From: Desulfovibrio sp.
GTDB taxonomy: Bacteria > Desulfobacterota > Desulfovibrionia > Desulfovibrionales > Desulfovibrionaceae
Assembly (NCBI GenBank): GCA_016218665.1
Contig: JACRDI010000007.1
Coordinates: forward strand, 1 to 53,547
Direction: 5' to 3'
Length of the DNA stretch: 53,547 bases
Shown piece by piece: positions 44,432 through 51,930 of this stretch (within the stretch, counting starts at the first letter, position 1; every line of letters begins with the position of its first letter). The notes below the pieces were generated by a model. The model did not search any database. It saw only the letters and a list, made by a program, of their open reading frames with translations, and was not told the DNA's origin. A program made the position numbers and the translations under genes.

Positions 44432-45271
44432 TTACAGGAAGCGCACCGGCGGGCGCTTGCGCTCGGGCAGGCGCTTGAAGCCGTACTTGGGCTTGCCCAG
44501 CATCAGCGCGCCGTAGATCTTGTGCGACTCCGGGATGCACAGGGCCGAGGCGATGGCCTTGCTGCGCCCGGCGGCGTGGGTGAACAGCCCGGCCCAGCAG
44601 GTGCCCAGGCCCAGGGAGTGCGCGGCCAGGTCGAAGTGGGCCAGGGCCACGATGCAGTTGGTGGTGTTGTCCATGCCGCCCTTGGGCGCGTGGGCCACCA
44701 CCAGCTGGGGCGCCCCGCGCAGGATCAGGTCGATGCCCTGGGCCCAGGCGTTCAGGTAGGGCATGAAGTAGGGCAGCCGGCGCAGGCTCTTGGTGGTCAG
44801 GTCCACCAGGGCCACCATGAGGTCCGGGTCCTCGGCGATGATCCAGTTCACGGGCTGGGTGTTCACGCCCGAGGGAGCGTAGCGCGCCACGTCGATGCAG
44901 CGGCGGATGAGTTCGCGGTCCACGGGCTTGTTGCGGAAGCGGCGCACGCTGCGGCGCGAGCGCATGAACTGCTCGACGGCCTCGGGGCTCATGTCCAGCT
45001 CCGGCCGCAGGGGGATCAGGTCGTCGGCGTGGCGGCCCGCCAGGGAAAGGGCCCCGGTGGGGCACACGGCGATGCAGTGGCCGCACATGATGCAGCGCTC
45101 GGCAGCGTCCCCAGCCACCACGGGAAACTTGTCCTCCCCGCGGGTGAGCAGGAAGGCCGGGCACTCGCTGATGCACAGCCCGTCCTTGTTGCACAGGGAA
45201 AGGTCGATGGCGATATGGGGCTCGGTCGCGCGCGCGCTGCCGGGCTTGGTGTCGGGCTTGCTATCGGGCAT
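44432..45271 (-). CDS. Nitroreductase with N-terminal 4Fe-4S ferredoxin domain
   Basis: The 279-aa protein has cysteine groups CNKDGLCISECP and CIMCGHCIAVCPTGAL (about residues 27-75) and then a nitroreductase-family FMN domain (MRSRRSVRRFRNKPVDRE, YAPSGVNTQPVNW, GLGTCWAGLF, GKPKYGFKRLPERK). Such proteins reduce nitro compounds or related substrates with electrons from ferredoxin. AAAGGAGG precedes the ATG. It lies 26 bases after the nucleoside transporter gene and is probably cotranscribed. The natural substrate is unknown. Confidence 0.92.
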   Translation of the reverse strand: MPDSKPDTKPGSARATEPHIAIDLSLCNKDGLCISECPAFLLTRGEDKFPVVAGDAAERCIMCGHCIAVCPTGALSLAGRHADDLIPLRPELDMSPEAVEQFMRSRRSVRRFRNKPVDRELIRRCIDVARYAPSGVNTQPVNWIIAEDPDLMVALVDLTTKSLRRLPYFMPYLNAWAQGIDLILRGAPQLVVAHAPKGGMDNTTNCIVALAHFDLAAHSLGLGTCWAGLFTHAAGRSKAIASALCIPESHKIYGALMLGKPKYGFKRLPERKRPPVRFL

Positions 45272-45297
45272 TGCAGCCTCCTTTGATGCTGCCCCTT

Positions 45298-46554
45298 TTA
45301 CAACGAGGCGAGGATTCCCACAACCGTCCCGGTCATAAGCGAGGCGATGACCCCGGCGAGCAGCGCCCGCATGCTCAGGGCCGTCACCTCGCCCCGGCGC
45401 TCCGGGCACAGGGTGCCCAGCCCGGCGATCAGTATGCCCACGCTGCCGAAGTTGGCGAAGCTGCACATGGCGTAGGCCAGAATGAGCCGCGAGTGGGCCG
45501 AGAGCGCCTCGGCCGGCAGCTTGGCCATGTCGATGAAGGCCAGGAACTCGTTCAGGATGATCTTGGTGCCGATGAGCGAGCCCGCGGTCTGGGCCTCGGC
45601 CCAGGGGATGCCGATGAGCCAGGCCACGGGGGAGAGCAGCGCGCCCAGGCCGCGCTCCAGGGTCAGGGGCGCGCCCGCCACATCGGGAAAGATCCCCAGG
45701 CCCAGGTTCACCAGCTTCACCACGGCCACGAACACGATGAGCATGGCCACGATGCTCCAAAACAGCTGCAGGCCCTCCCAGGTGCCCTGGCACAGGGCGT
45801 CCACGCTGCCCGATGCGCCGCTTTTGGGCATCTCGCGGCCCAGGGTGGGCTCGCGGTCCTCCGGCAGCATGATGGACGCCACCAGAAGCGCCGCCGGGGC
45901 GTGGATGATGCTCGCCGTGAGGATGTGGCCCAGCGCGTCGGGAATCACCGGGGCGAGCACCGAGGCGTAGAGCATGAGCATGGTGCCCGCGATGCAGCTC
46001 AATCCCGTGGCCATGAGGGCGAAGAGCTCGCTGCGGGTCATCTGCACAAGATAGGGGCGGATGAGCAGCGGCGACTCGATCATGCCCAGGAAGATGCTGC
46101 CCGCCGCGCCCACGCCCAGCGCGCCGCCGATGCCCATGGTCTTTTCGAGCAGCAGCGAGAACAGGCGCACCACGCGCTGCAAAATGCCCCAGTGGAAGAA
46201 GAGCGACGACAGGGCCGCGATGACGATGACCAGCGGCAGGGCCTGGAAGGCCAGGCTGAAGGTGAGGGCGGGATTGGTGGGCGTGAAGGGCGCGGGCGCG
46301 CCGCCCACGAAGCCGAACACGAAGGCCGTGCCCGCGCGGGTGGCGGTCTCCGCCGCCTGGACCAGGGCGTTCAGGCCCATGAACACGGCCTTGACCGCCG
46401 GCACCTTGAGCACCAGCCCGGCGATGGCGAACTGCAGGGCCAGGCCGCCCAGGATCATGCGCCAGGGCAGATGGCGCAAGGGCCGGAAGCGTTTTTCCCC
46501 GCACAGCCAGGCGACCAGAAGCAGGCACAGAAGTCCCAGGGCGCTATGGATCAT
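45298..46554 (-). CDS. Concentrative nucleoside transporter (NupC/CNT family)
   Basis: The 418-aa membrane protein has about ten spans. Family marks include FVFGFVGG, FQALPLVIVIAALSSLFFHWGI, SIFLGMIESPLLIRPYL, GTMLMLYASVLAPV and LIGTKIILNEFLAFID, with CSFANFGSVGILIAGL near the end, all parts of the CNT substrate and Na+/H+ sites. It imports nucleosides across the inner membrane. ATG 46554 was chosen over the GTG at 46566 because GGGGGAT sits five bases before it. It is first in an operon with the nitroreductase and EF-hand genes. Confidence 0.92.
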   Translation of the reverse strand: MIHSALGLLCLLLVAWLCGEKRFRPLRHLPWRMILGGLALQFAIAGLVLKVPAVKAVFMGLNALVQAAETATRAGTAFVFGFVGGAPAPFTPTNPALTFSLAFQALPLVIVIAALSSLFFHWGILQRVVRLFSLLLEKTMGIGGALGVGAAGSIFLGMIESPLLIRPYLVQMTRSELFALMATGLSCIAGTMLMLYASVLAPVIPDALGHILTASIIHAPAALLVASIMLPEDREPTLGREMPKSGASGSVDALCQGTWEGLQLFWSIVAMLIVFVAVVKLVNLGLGIFPDVAGAPLTLERGLGALLSPVAWLIGIPWAEAQTAGSLIGTKIILNEFLAFIDMAKLPAEALSAHSRLILAYAMCSFANFGSVGILIAGLGTLCPERRGEVTALSMRALLAGVIASLMTGTVVGILASL

Positions 46555-46631
46555 CTCATCCCCCACATGCTGCGTAGTCGGCGCAAGATGCGGGATTTCC
46601 GCCCGTTTGTGAAGGGGGCGGGGTATTCATA

Positions 46632-46660
46632 TTGACGCGCCGTCCGGCCCGGCCTACAGC
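46632..46660 (+). promoter_or_regulatory. Promoter of the membrane-protein gene
   Basis: TTGACG, a 17-bp spacer and TACAGC. The expected start near 46667 supports the GTG at 46698 as the gene start, since the longer frame would begin inside the -35 box. Confidence 0.5.
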
Positions 46661-46697
46661 TCACGAAATCGATGCCCGCAAGCACACAGGAGCGCCC

Positions 46698-47537
46698 GTG
46701 CCCCCACACAGAACCGGTCTCTTGCGCGCCAGCCTGCGCTTCACGTGGCAGGCGCTGAACGACATTCCCCTGCTGCGGCACAGCGTCCTGCTGCCCGTGC
46801 TCATCTCCACCGTGGCCGCCTTGGCGCTGGCCTCCTTCGGGGCGAGCCCGGAGTTGCCCGGCTCAGGGATGCACGGCCTGTACAGCCCGCGCCTGTTCGC
46901 CTTCCTCTATATTCCGGCGGAATTTCTCATCTATGACCTGATCCAGGGCAACCCGGACCTGCGCGTCACCTTCTCCCGCCTCTGGCTGGACTGGCGCCTC
47001 CTGCGCGCCGCCTGGACATGGCTTCTCGCCGTATGCATGACGGCCCTGCCCTCGCTGCTGCTCATGGCCCTGCTGGTATTCGCCACCGTGGGATTCACGG
47101 ACAACCAGCAGGTGAGCGGCTCCCAGGCCCTGAGCATCGGCATCGGCTCCACCGCTGTAGCCCTGGTTAGCACGTACCTGCTCAGCCGGTTTCTCTACCT
47201 TACCCAGGCCGTGGCCCGGCGCGACAGGACCCCGCTGCGCACCGCATTCGGCGAAACACGCGGCCGCATGTGGCGCATCTTCTGGCCGCTTTTGGCCCCT
47301 TTCACGGCAATGCTCGCCGTGAGCGTGGGAGTGGAAATCCTCGGCCCCGTGCTGGAGCGCCACCTCGGCCTTGTGGCCCTGGCACCATGGTTCCTGCTCG
47401 ACGCTTGCCTCGCAGGCTTCACCTCCTGCCTGGGCGCGACGGTGCTTGCGCTTTCGCGGCAGCGGACCTTGTCCGAGGCAAGCCAGGACGCTGCGGACCA
47501 GAACGCCGCCGTCCCGCCCCGCCCCACGCAGGATTAA
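46698..47537 (+). CDS. Integral membrane protein of unknown function
   Basis: The 279-aa protein has several hydrophobic segments (about 25-45, 60-75, 105-130, 150-175, 205-230, 235-260) and looks like a polytopic membrane protein with a hydrophilic C-terminal tail. It begins PPHRTGLLRASLRFTWQALNDIPLL. The overall pattern is like DUF-type or glycerophosphodiesterase-anchor membrane domains, but I recognise no family. GTG 46698 was chosen for AGGAGC upstream and for the promoter position. It is convergent with the RRM gene. Confidence 0.65.
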   Translation: MPPHRTGLLRASLRFTWQALNDIPLLRHSVLLPVLISTVAALALASFGASPELPGSGMHGLYSPRLFAFLYIPAEFLIYDLIQGNPDLRVTFSRLWLDWRLLRAAWTWLLAVCMTALPSLLLMALLVFATVGFTDNQQVSGSQALSIGIGSTAVALVSTYLLSRFLYLTQAVARRDRTPLRTAFGETRGRMWRIFWPLLAPFTAMLAVSVGVEILGPVLERHLGLVALAPWFLLDACLAGFTSCLGATVLALSRQRTLSEASQDAADQNAAVPPRPTQD

Positions 47538-47584
47538 GCCGCCCACGCCACCCGGAAAAGACTGGGGCGCCCGCCGCAGCACGC

Positions 47585-47618
47585 AAAAAAGCCCCGCACT
47601 GCCGAAGCAATGCGGGGC
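47585..47618 (-). terminator. Terminator of the second RRM gene
   Basis: On the minus strand GCCCCGCA and TGCGGGGC enclose a loop that pairs further (TGC/GCA), followed by TTTTTT. On the plus strand only CGTTTT follows, so it may act weakly for the membrane-protein gene too. Confidence 0.85.
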
Positions 47619-47639
47619 CGTTTTGCGGGCTCTTGCGAT

Positions 47640-47909
47640 CTAGTAGCGGCGGGGCGGACGGGCTTCGCGCTCCTGGGCCTCGTTGACCTTCAGGGCGCGG
47701 CCGCCGACTTCCTTGCCATTCAGGGCGTTCACGGCCTCTTTGGCAGCGGCGTCGTCCATCTCCACGAAGCCGAAGCCGCGGAAACGGCCGGTCTCGCGGT
47801 CGTTGATGAACTTCACGGAGATCACCTCGCCGTACTGGGCGAAGATGTCACGGAGTTCGTTCTCGGAGGTGCTGAACGCAATGTTGCCGACATAGATGGA
47901 CTTCGTCAT
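47640..47909 (-). CDS. RNA-binding protein, single RRM domain (second copy)
   Basis: An 89-aa RRM protein with RNP2 IYVGNI and RNP1 RGFGFVEM, and the same PRPPRRY tail as the protein at 20682-20948. Start 47909 has AGGAG upstream; the longer frame runs into the promoter. It binds RNA; target unknown. The GATAAT -10 with an inverted GCTCA/TGAGC pair just upstream suggests regulated transcription. Confidence 0.95.
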   Translation of the reverse strand: MTKSIYVGNIAFSTSENELRDIFAQYGEVISVKFINDRETGRFRGFGFVEMDDAAAKEAVNALNGKEVGGRALKVNEAQEREARPPRRY

Positions 47910-47940
47910 GTGATGAGACTCCTGAAAGGGGACAAAAAAC

Positions 47941-47969
47941 ATTATCGCTCATTGAGTCTGAGCAAAGGA
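47941..47969 (-). promoter_or_regulatory. Promoter with inverted repeat for the second RRM gene
   Basis: On the minus strand GATAAT (47946-47941) is preceded by GCTCA-N7-TGAGC filling the 17-bp spacer (47963-47947), then a weak TCCTTT. The spacer palindrome could be an operator. Confidence 0.45.
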
Positions 47970-48115
47970 CGCCCAGCCGAACTGACTGGACAGCTTGCCC
48001 TACGCAGCTTGGCAACCAATGTAAAGGGCCTGCGGGGATATATTATTTTTTCGCCAAAGATATTTTGCGAGTTTTCGTGATTTGCCTGCATTGTCTCCCT
48101 GTTGCGCCGGCGGGC

Positions 48116-48136
48116 GGGGCGATGGATTTTCGCCCC
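48116..48136 (-). terminator. Possible 3' hairpin of the MetE-like operon
   Basis: GGGGCGA and TCGCCCC form a perfect 7-bp stem about 17 bases past the stop; no T-run follows, so termination is uncertain. Confidence 0.35.
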
Positions 48137-48152
48137 GGCACCGGGCTCCGCC

Positions 48153-49367
48153 CTAGCCCCACTTCTCGCGCAGCATGCGCGCGGCCGTGGCGATGGAACG
48201 GATCTTGGCCGCAGCCACCTCCTCCACGTTGACGCAGCGGTTGGCGAAGCAGCCGAAGCCGCAGTCCGTGTTCAGGAACACCTGCTCCGGCCGGTAGTAC
48301 TTGAGGGCTTCCTCAGCCTTCTGGACGATGAACTCCGGGCTCTCGGCCTCGGTGGTGCGCGGGTTCACCACGCCCAGGCCGATCTCGCGCGGCAGGCCGC
48401 CCGCGGCCTCCGTGTCCGGCACCGAGCCGGAGAGCGCGCCGCCCACCACGCCGATGTCGCCCGCGCGCGGGGTGGCGTACTCCAGCACATACTGGCGCAC
48501 GCGCATGCGCTCAAGGGCGGGCAGAAGCGGGGTGTAGTCGCCCGTCAGGAGCACCTCTTCCCTGGTGCTCCAGTTGCCCCGGCAAATGTGCAGGCCGATG
48601 CGCGGGCCTGTTTTCCCGGAAGGGTCGAAGACCCCGTCGATGATGCGGTTGATGAGTTCGGCGGCGTACTTCAGTTCTTCACCCGCGTCCCGGCGGGTGG
48701 CGAGGGTCGCTCACATGAAGGTTCGTCGGCCGCACTCCTGGCTCATGACGATCTCGGTGAGCACGGGCTCGTCGAACTGCACGAACTCGCAGCCCGCCTC
48801 GGCCAGGTCCATGAGCTCCGCGCGCAGAAGGCGCACGATGTCGTCGCCCAGTTCGCGCTGGTTCTGGTACACCTTGCCCGTGTACGCGCCCACCCACATG
48901 GAGCGGTTGAGCAGATAAGGGCCAGGCAGGGTCATCTTCACGGGCTTGTCCGTCAGGCTCTTCACGAAGCGGAAGTCGTTCAGCGCCAGGGGCTCGCGCC
49001 GGGCAATGCGCCCCACGCAGGTGGGGTTGCGGATGCTTGATGCCGGCACGTCCAGGGTGGTCAGCATCTCCTCGAAGCCGCTCTTGTCCTCCACCTCGTC
49101 CAGCATCTCGGCCAGGCTCATCAGCCGCGTGCCTTCCACCTTCTCGGTGATGAAGGAATAGAAGTTGTCGCGCCTGTGCTCGCCGTCCACCAGCACGTCC
49201 AGGCCCGCCTCCTCTTGGATGCGCACGGTGCGGCGCACCTCCTCGTCGGCCACGGCGTCGAAGGCCTTGCGGGTCATGTTGCCGGTGCGGCGGTCGCGCA
49301 GGGCGCGCAGCATGGTCTTGGAACGCGGCCAGGAGCCCACCTGTGTGGTCTGAAAGGTCGTCGCCAT
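48153..49367 (-). CDS. MetE-like methionine synthase II family protein with in-frame TGA, candidate selenoprotein
   Basis: The 404-codon frame is a single-domain methionine-synthase-II (Meth_synt_2) protein. It starts ATTFQTTQVGSWPRS and has VDGEHRRDNFYSF, PGPYLL, CEFVQFDEPVLTE, HICRGNW (zinc ligands His260, Cys262) and NTDCGFGCF (Cys369). Codon 219 is TGA (48713-48711), in phase, within RRTFM-TGA-ATLATRRDAGEELK, and good family sequence resumes at once. A 7-bp hairpin starts 11 bases after it (see SECIS entry). Selenocysteine at a usual Cys position is therefore likely; a nonsense mutation or base error is the alternative. Family members move methyl groups to thiols. It starts two bases after the TusA-OsmC gene. 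Substrate unknown. Confidence 0.75.
48680..48699 (-). promoter_or_regulatory. SECIS-like hairpin downstream of the in-frame TGA
   Basis: On the minus strand CACCCGC-CGGGAC-GCGGGTG forms a perfect 7-bp stem. The apical loop begins 18 bases after the TGA and has G at its second place. Both meet the accepted form of bacterial SECIS elements, which lie directly downstream of the Sec codon. Confidence 0.65.
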
Positions 49368-49369
49368 GA

Positions 49370-50143
49370 TTACACCACCGCGAATTTGAGGGTAAGGGTC
49401 GTGGCCTTGGCCAGGGTGGCGGCGATGGGCGAGCGCGCGGCCACGGTCTCGAAAATCCTTTTCGCCAGGGCCTCGTCGTCCATGGTGGAGGCGTAGCACT
49501 TGACCTCAATCTCCGCAAAGGAGGGGTCGCCCTCCTCCAGGCCCAGGTGCGCCAGAACGTTGTGCAGCCTGCCCGTCACGGCGAGCTCGATGTCGTCCAC
49601 CTCAAGGCCCGCGCGCGCGGCCTCGGTGGCGTAGGCGGTGGCCAGGGAGGCGCCCAGCGCGCCGAGCACGGCCTCCACCGCGCTGGGATGGGCGTCCTTT
49701 TCCTCGAAACTGGCGCTCTGTCCTATGTGCCAGGAGAAGTTGCGGCAGTACACGGTGGCCTGCTGGTGGCCGGTGGACCGGGTGCGCAGCCGCCACACGT
49801 AGGCCTTGGCCCGGGCCTTGTCGTCGGCCAGGGCGGTTTCTTCCGAAGCCTTGGCCCCGGCGGCCTGCGCCTGCCCCTCGCCCCGGCGCACGAAGTAGCG
49901 CACGCGCCCGTCCCCGGGCAGCCGGCCCAGATACACGTGCCCGGCCAGGCGGCACCAAGGCGGCAGGTCGTCGGCCACGGTGGGCTCGCTGGAGCGCATC
50001 TCCAGCACGCCGCCCACGGGCGTTTGCAGCATGTTCTCGCGGATCAGGAGCACCAGGCCCGAGCCGCAGTCCAGGTCGCCGCCGTCGAACACGGTGTCGG
50101 GCGTTATGTTCCGCAGCTCGGCGTCGGAAAGGGGGCCGCTCAT
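49370..50143 (-). CDS. TusA-like - OsmC-like fusion protein
   Basis: The 257-aa protein has a TusA-type N-terminal domain (about 12-80) with FDGGDLDCGSGLVLL and PPWCRLAGHVYLG. The usual CPxP is replaced by Cys26-Gly. Residues 125-257 are OsmC-like (VYCRNFSWHIGQ, HPSAVEAVLGALGASLATAY, FAEIEVKCYAS, SPIAATLAKA), but both OsmC catalytic cysteines appear to be Ser (in GAS and SPIAAT), so it should not be a peroxiredoxin. It may carry or pass sulfur or selenium; this is inference. GAGGAG precedes the ATG. It sits directly before the MetE-like gene. Confidence 0.8.
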   Translation of the reverse strand: MSGPLSDAELRNITPDTVFDGGDLDCGSGLVLLIRENMLQTPVGGVLEMRSSEPTVADDLPPWCRLAGHVYLGRLPGDGRVRYFVRRGEGQAQAAGAKASEETALADDKARAKAYVWRLRTRSTGHQQATVYCRNFSWHIGQSASFEEKDAHPSAVEAVLGALGASLATAYATEAARAGLEVDDIELAVTGRLHNVLAHLGLEEGDPSFAEIEVKCYASTMDDEALAKRIFETVAARSPIAATLAKATTLTLKFAVV

Positions 50144-50170
50144 GGATGTCTCCTCTGTGGCATCTCAAAG

Positions 50171-50214
50171 GAAAATGGACCGGGGCGCCCCTTCCCGCTG
50201 GAGGGGGGACGCCC
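50171..50214 (-). terminator. Attenuator-like hairpin between the DsrE and TusA-OsmC genes
   Basis: On the minus strand GGGCGTCCCC and GGGGCGCCC pair with one bulge, followed by GGTCCATTTTCC. It could lower expression of the two downstream genes. Confidence 0.4.
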
Positions 50215-50247
50215 GGCCCGGCAAGGGCGAGGGGCTGTGCGCCGGAA

Positions 50248-50613
50248 CTAGTAGGCCACGCAGGGGCTGCCGTCCGACAGCCATTCCACAAGCGCCGCGC
50301 CGCCGGCCGGGGTGGCGCCGGGGATGAGGTCCGCCTCGGACAGGCCGCGCTTTTTGAGGCACGGGGTGCACACGTAGATCTTGCCGCCCGCGCCCACGAA
50401 CTTGTTGATGAGTTCCTTGAGCGGGGCGAAGGGCGCGCCCTCGTCGATCTTCTCGGCCTCGCCCTTGACCGCGCAGTACACGCCGTCGGTGGACAGGAAG
50501 ACCATGGTCTCTTTCTCGCTGCCCTGGGCGGCGTTGGCCACCACGAAGCCGAGGGTGGCCTTGTCGCCGTCGGTGCGGCAGTGGGTGATGGTGACGCAGA
50601 AGGTGCCGGCCAT
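50248..50613 (-). CDS. DsrE/DsrF-like family protein
   Basis: The 121-aa protein has the DsrE fold plan: VTITHCRTDGDKATLGFVVANAAQ, MVFLSTDGVYCAVKG, and GGKIYVCTPCLKKRGL with the usual cysteine pair (Cys82, Cys85), then a C-terminal Cys. DsrE-like proteins bind persulfides and hand sulfur to TusA-like or DsrC-like partners in the cytoplasm. AAAGGAG precedes the ATG. It starts one base before the end of the preceding TusA-like gene region (start 50613, previous stop 50615) and is followed by a TusA-OsmC fusion, which supports a sulfur-relay role. Confidence 0.85.
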   Translation of the reverse strand: MAGTFCVTITHCRTDGDKATLGFVVANAAQGSEKETMVFLSTDGVYCAVKGEAEKIDEGAPFAPLKELINKFVGAGGKIYVCTPCLKKRGLSEADLIPGATPAGGAALVEWLSDGSPCVAY

Positions 50614-50614
50614 G

Positions 50615-50872
50615 TCAGACTCCTTTGAGTTCGGGTTTGTATTCGATGAGATAGAAGGGATGCGCCATTTCGATGAGCGTGTTCCTGGTCATGCGGCACC
50701 AGGCCGGGAATTCCACCGGCGCGGCGGCGTCGCGGCTGATGAGCAGCACCCGCGTGCCCGGCGCGGCGTTCTTCAGGTAGGTGTGCAGGTTGATGATGAC
50801 GCGGCCGCAGGTTTCCTCGCCGCCGTCATACTCGTCATCAAAGGCCCAGTGGGCAGGGCAGGTCTCGCGCAT
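50615..50872 (-). CDS. TusA-like small protein with CG in place of CPxP
   Basis: The 85-aa protein shares with the TusA-OsmC N-terminus the pattern D-G-G then Cys-Gly (YDGGEETCGRVII) and PAWCRMTRNTL, the second being typical of TusA (P-A-W/F-C-R). Canonical TusA has Cys-Pro at the first place. It is probably a persulfide or selenide carrier or a structural relative that has lost that role. GGGAGG precedes ATG 50872; the longer frame includes the promoter region. It is first in the operon. Confidence 0.68.
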   Translation of the reverse strand: MRETCPAHWAFDDEYDGGEETCGRVIINLHTYLKNAAPGTRVLLISRDAAAPVEFPAWCRMTRNTLIEMAHPFYLIEYKPELKGV

Positions 50873-51041
50873 GTGCCGTGCCTCCCGCCTTCCGCGGGCG
50901 TTAGTGGTTCGGGGACGGGAACGTCCCTGGCAGGGCTGATAACACGCGTCCTTTCTATAGTAAATATTTTTCAAATCTATCTTCGAGCTGGCACAATCCT
51001 AATAAAAATAGCGATATCCGACTTCACGAATGTCACCATTC

Positions 51042-51083
51042 AAAAAGTTGCGGGCCGTCCGGCGAGGGGGTGCCGGACGGCCC
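51042..51083 (-). terminator. Terminator of the 189-aa gene
   Basis: On the minus strand GGGCCGTCCGGC and GCCGGACGGCCC form a perfect 12-bp stem with an 8-base loop, followed by GCAACTTTTTG. Confidence 0.88.
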
Positions 51084-51116
51084 TTGGGGCTGTGAGACAA
51101 CGGAAAGCTTTGCGAG

Positions 51117-51686
51117 CTAGGCCACGCGGGTCTCGCCCATGGCGATCTCGCGGCGCACGTCCTCCAGGTCGATGACCACGGGCTCGATCATGCTGTGCCC
51201 GCCGCGCTCGCCCCAGGAGTGGTCCGAGGCGAAACGGCCGTCGTAGCGCACGTCGTCCACGATGTAGAAGCCATCCTCCTTGAGCAGGCGGTCCCAGCGG
51301 TGTACGAAGAACTCGAACTTCGCGGGGTTGAAGTTCTCCACGCCGGTCCAGTGCCAGGTGAGCGAGCAGACCTCGTCGTCGTACCCCATGAGGGCGATGT
51401 ACCGAGCCTTGCTGTCCAGATACATGCGCCGGCGCAGCAGCACCGCGGCAGCCTTCATGGGCGTCGGGTCGAAGAACATCTGGCGGCCGTCCAGGGTCAC
51501 TTCCACAATGGATTCGTCACCCAGCTTCATGCCGCAGGTGCAGGTGTTGCCCTTGCGCCACCACTCCAGGTACTTGGTCTTGTATATCCCACGGCCCTCC
51601 TCGCGGATCTTCTGAGCGGTGGCCGAAGAGACGGGGTGCAGGGCCAGATCGCAGCAGCGGCCGGTGATGGTAAGGTTGAGATCCAT
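51117..51686 (-). CDS. Conserved-looking protein of unknown function, 189 aa
   Basis: No family is recognised. The protein starts MDLNLTITGRCCDLALHP, has a CTCG cysteine group (in GNTCTCGMKLGDESIVEV, about residues 47-65), a Trp/Tyr-rich middle (LTWHWTGVENF) and an acidic C-terminus. It is soluble-looking without signal peptide. TGGAGG precedes the ATG. A strong sigma54 promoter and an HcpR/FNR-type palindrome lie directly upstream, and a divergent sigma54 activator gene follows, so it is tightly regulated. A terminator isolates it from the TusA-like operon downstream. Confidence 0.75.
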   Translation of the reverse strand: MDLNLTITGRCCDLALHPVSSATAQKIREEGRGIYKTKYLEWWRKGNTCTCGMKLGDESIVEVTLDGRQMFFDPTPMKAAAVLLRRRMYLDSKARYIALMGYDDEVCSLTWHWTGVENFNPAKFEFFVHRWDRLLKEDGFYIVDDVRYDGRFASDHSWGERGGHSMIEPVVIDLEDVRREIAMGETRVA

Positions 51687-51757
51687 GTTCGTCCTCCAGA
51701 AGTGTTTGTTGCCGATGTCCGGCGGGCATTGCCTTGCGCCTGCCGATGCCCTGGAAA

Positions 51758-51773
51758 AGCAAGTCCCGGGCCA
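51758..51773 (-). promoter_or_regulatory. Sigma54 (-24/-12) promoter of the 189-aa gene
   Basis: On the minus strand TGGCCC-GGGAC-TTGCT matches TGGCAC-N5-TTGCW with GG and GC ten bases apart. The gene starts about 70 bases downstream. Confidence 0.78.
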
Positions 51774-51793
51774 CTTCCGTATCCTGCCGCATT

Positions 51794-51815
51794 ATTTGTG
51801 ATTTTTATCACAAAT
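51794..51815. promoter_or_regulatory. CRP/FNR-family (HcpR-type) palindrome
   Basis: ATTTGTGAT-N4-ATCACAAAT is a perfect 22-base palindrome and contains TTGTGA-N6-TCACAA, the site form known for HcpR in Desulfovibrio and for CRP in enterics. It lies between the divergent genes, 21 bases upstream of the -24 element. Confidence 0.75.
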
Positions 51816-51930
51816 ACGGAAACCACTGCTCAACCGGACGAATTCTGCGCCCCTTTCCCTTGACCTCCTCCAATGCCAGGGGCAGACTCGCCCCCGAGGG
51901 CCAGTTTCACGGCATCCGGGGGAAATCACA

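Noticed and set aside
48153..48554. The 3' part of the MetE-like gene as a separate small gene
   Set aside because: It lacks its own ribosome site and continues the upstream frame across the single TGA, so it is one gene.
50989..51004. TGGCAC on the plus strand as a sigma54 -24 box
   Set aside because: The -12 position reads AT instead of GC, and no plus-strand gene follows.
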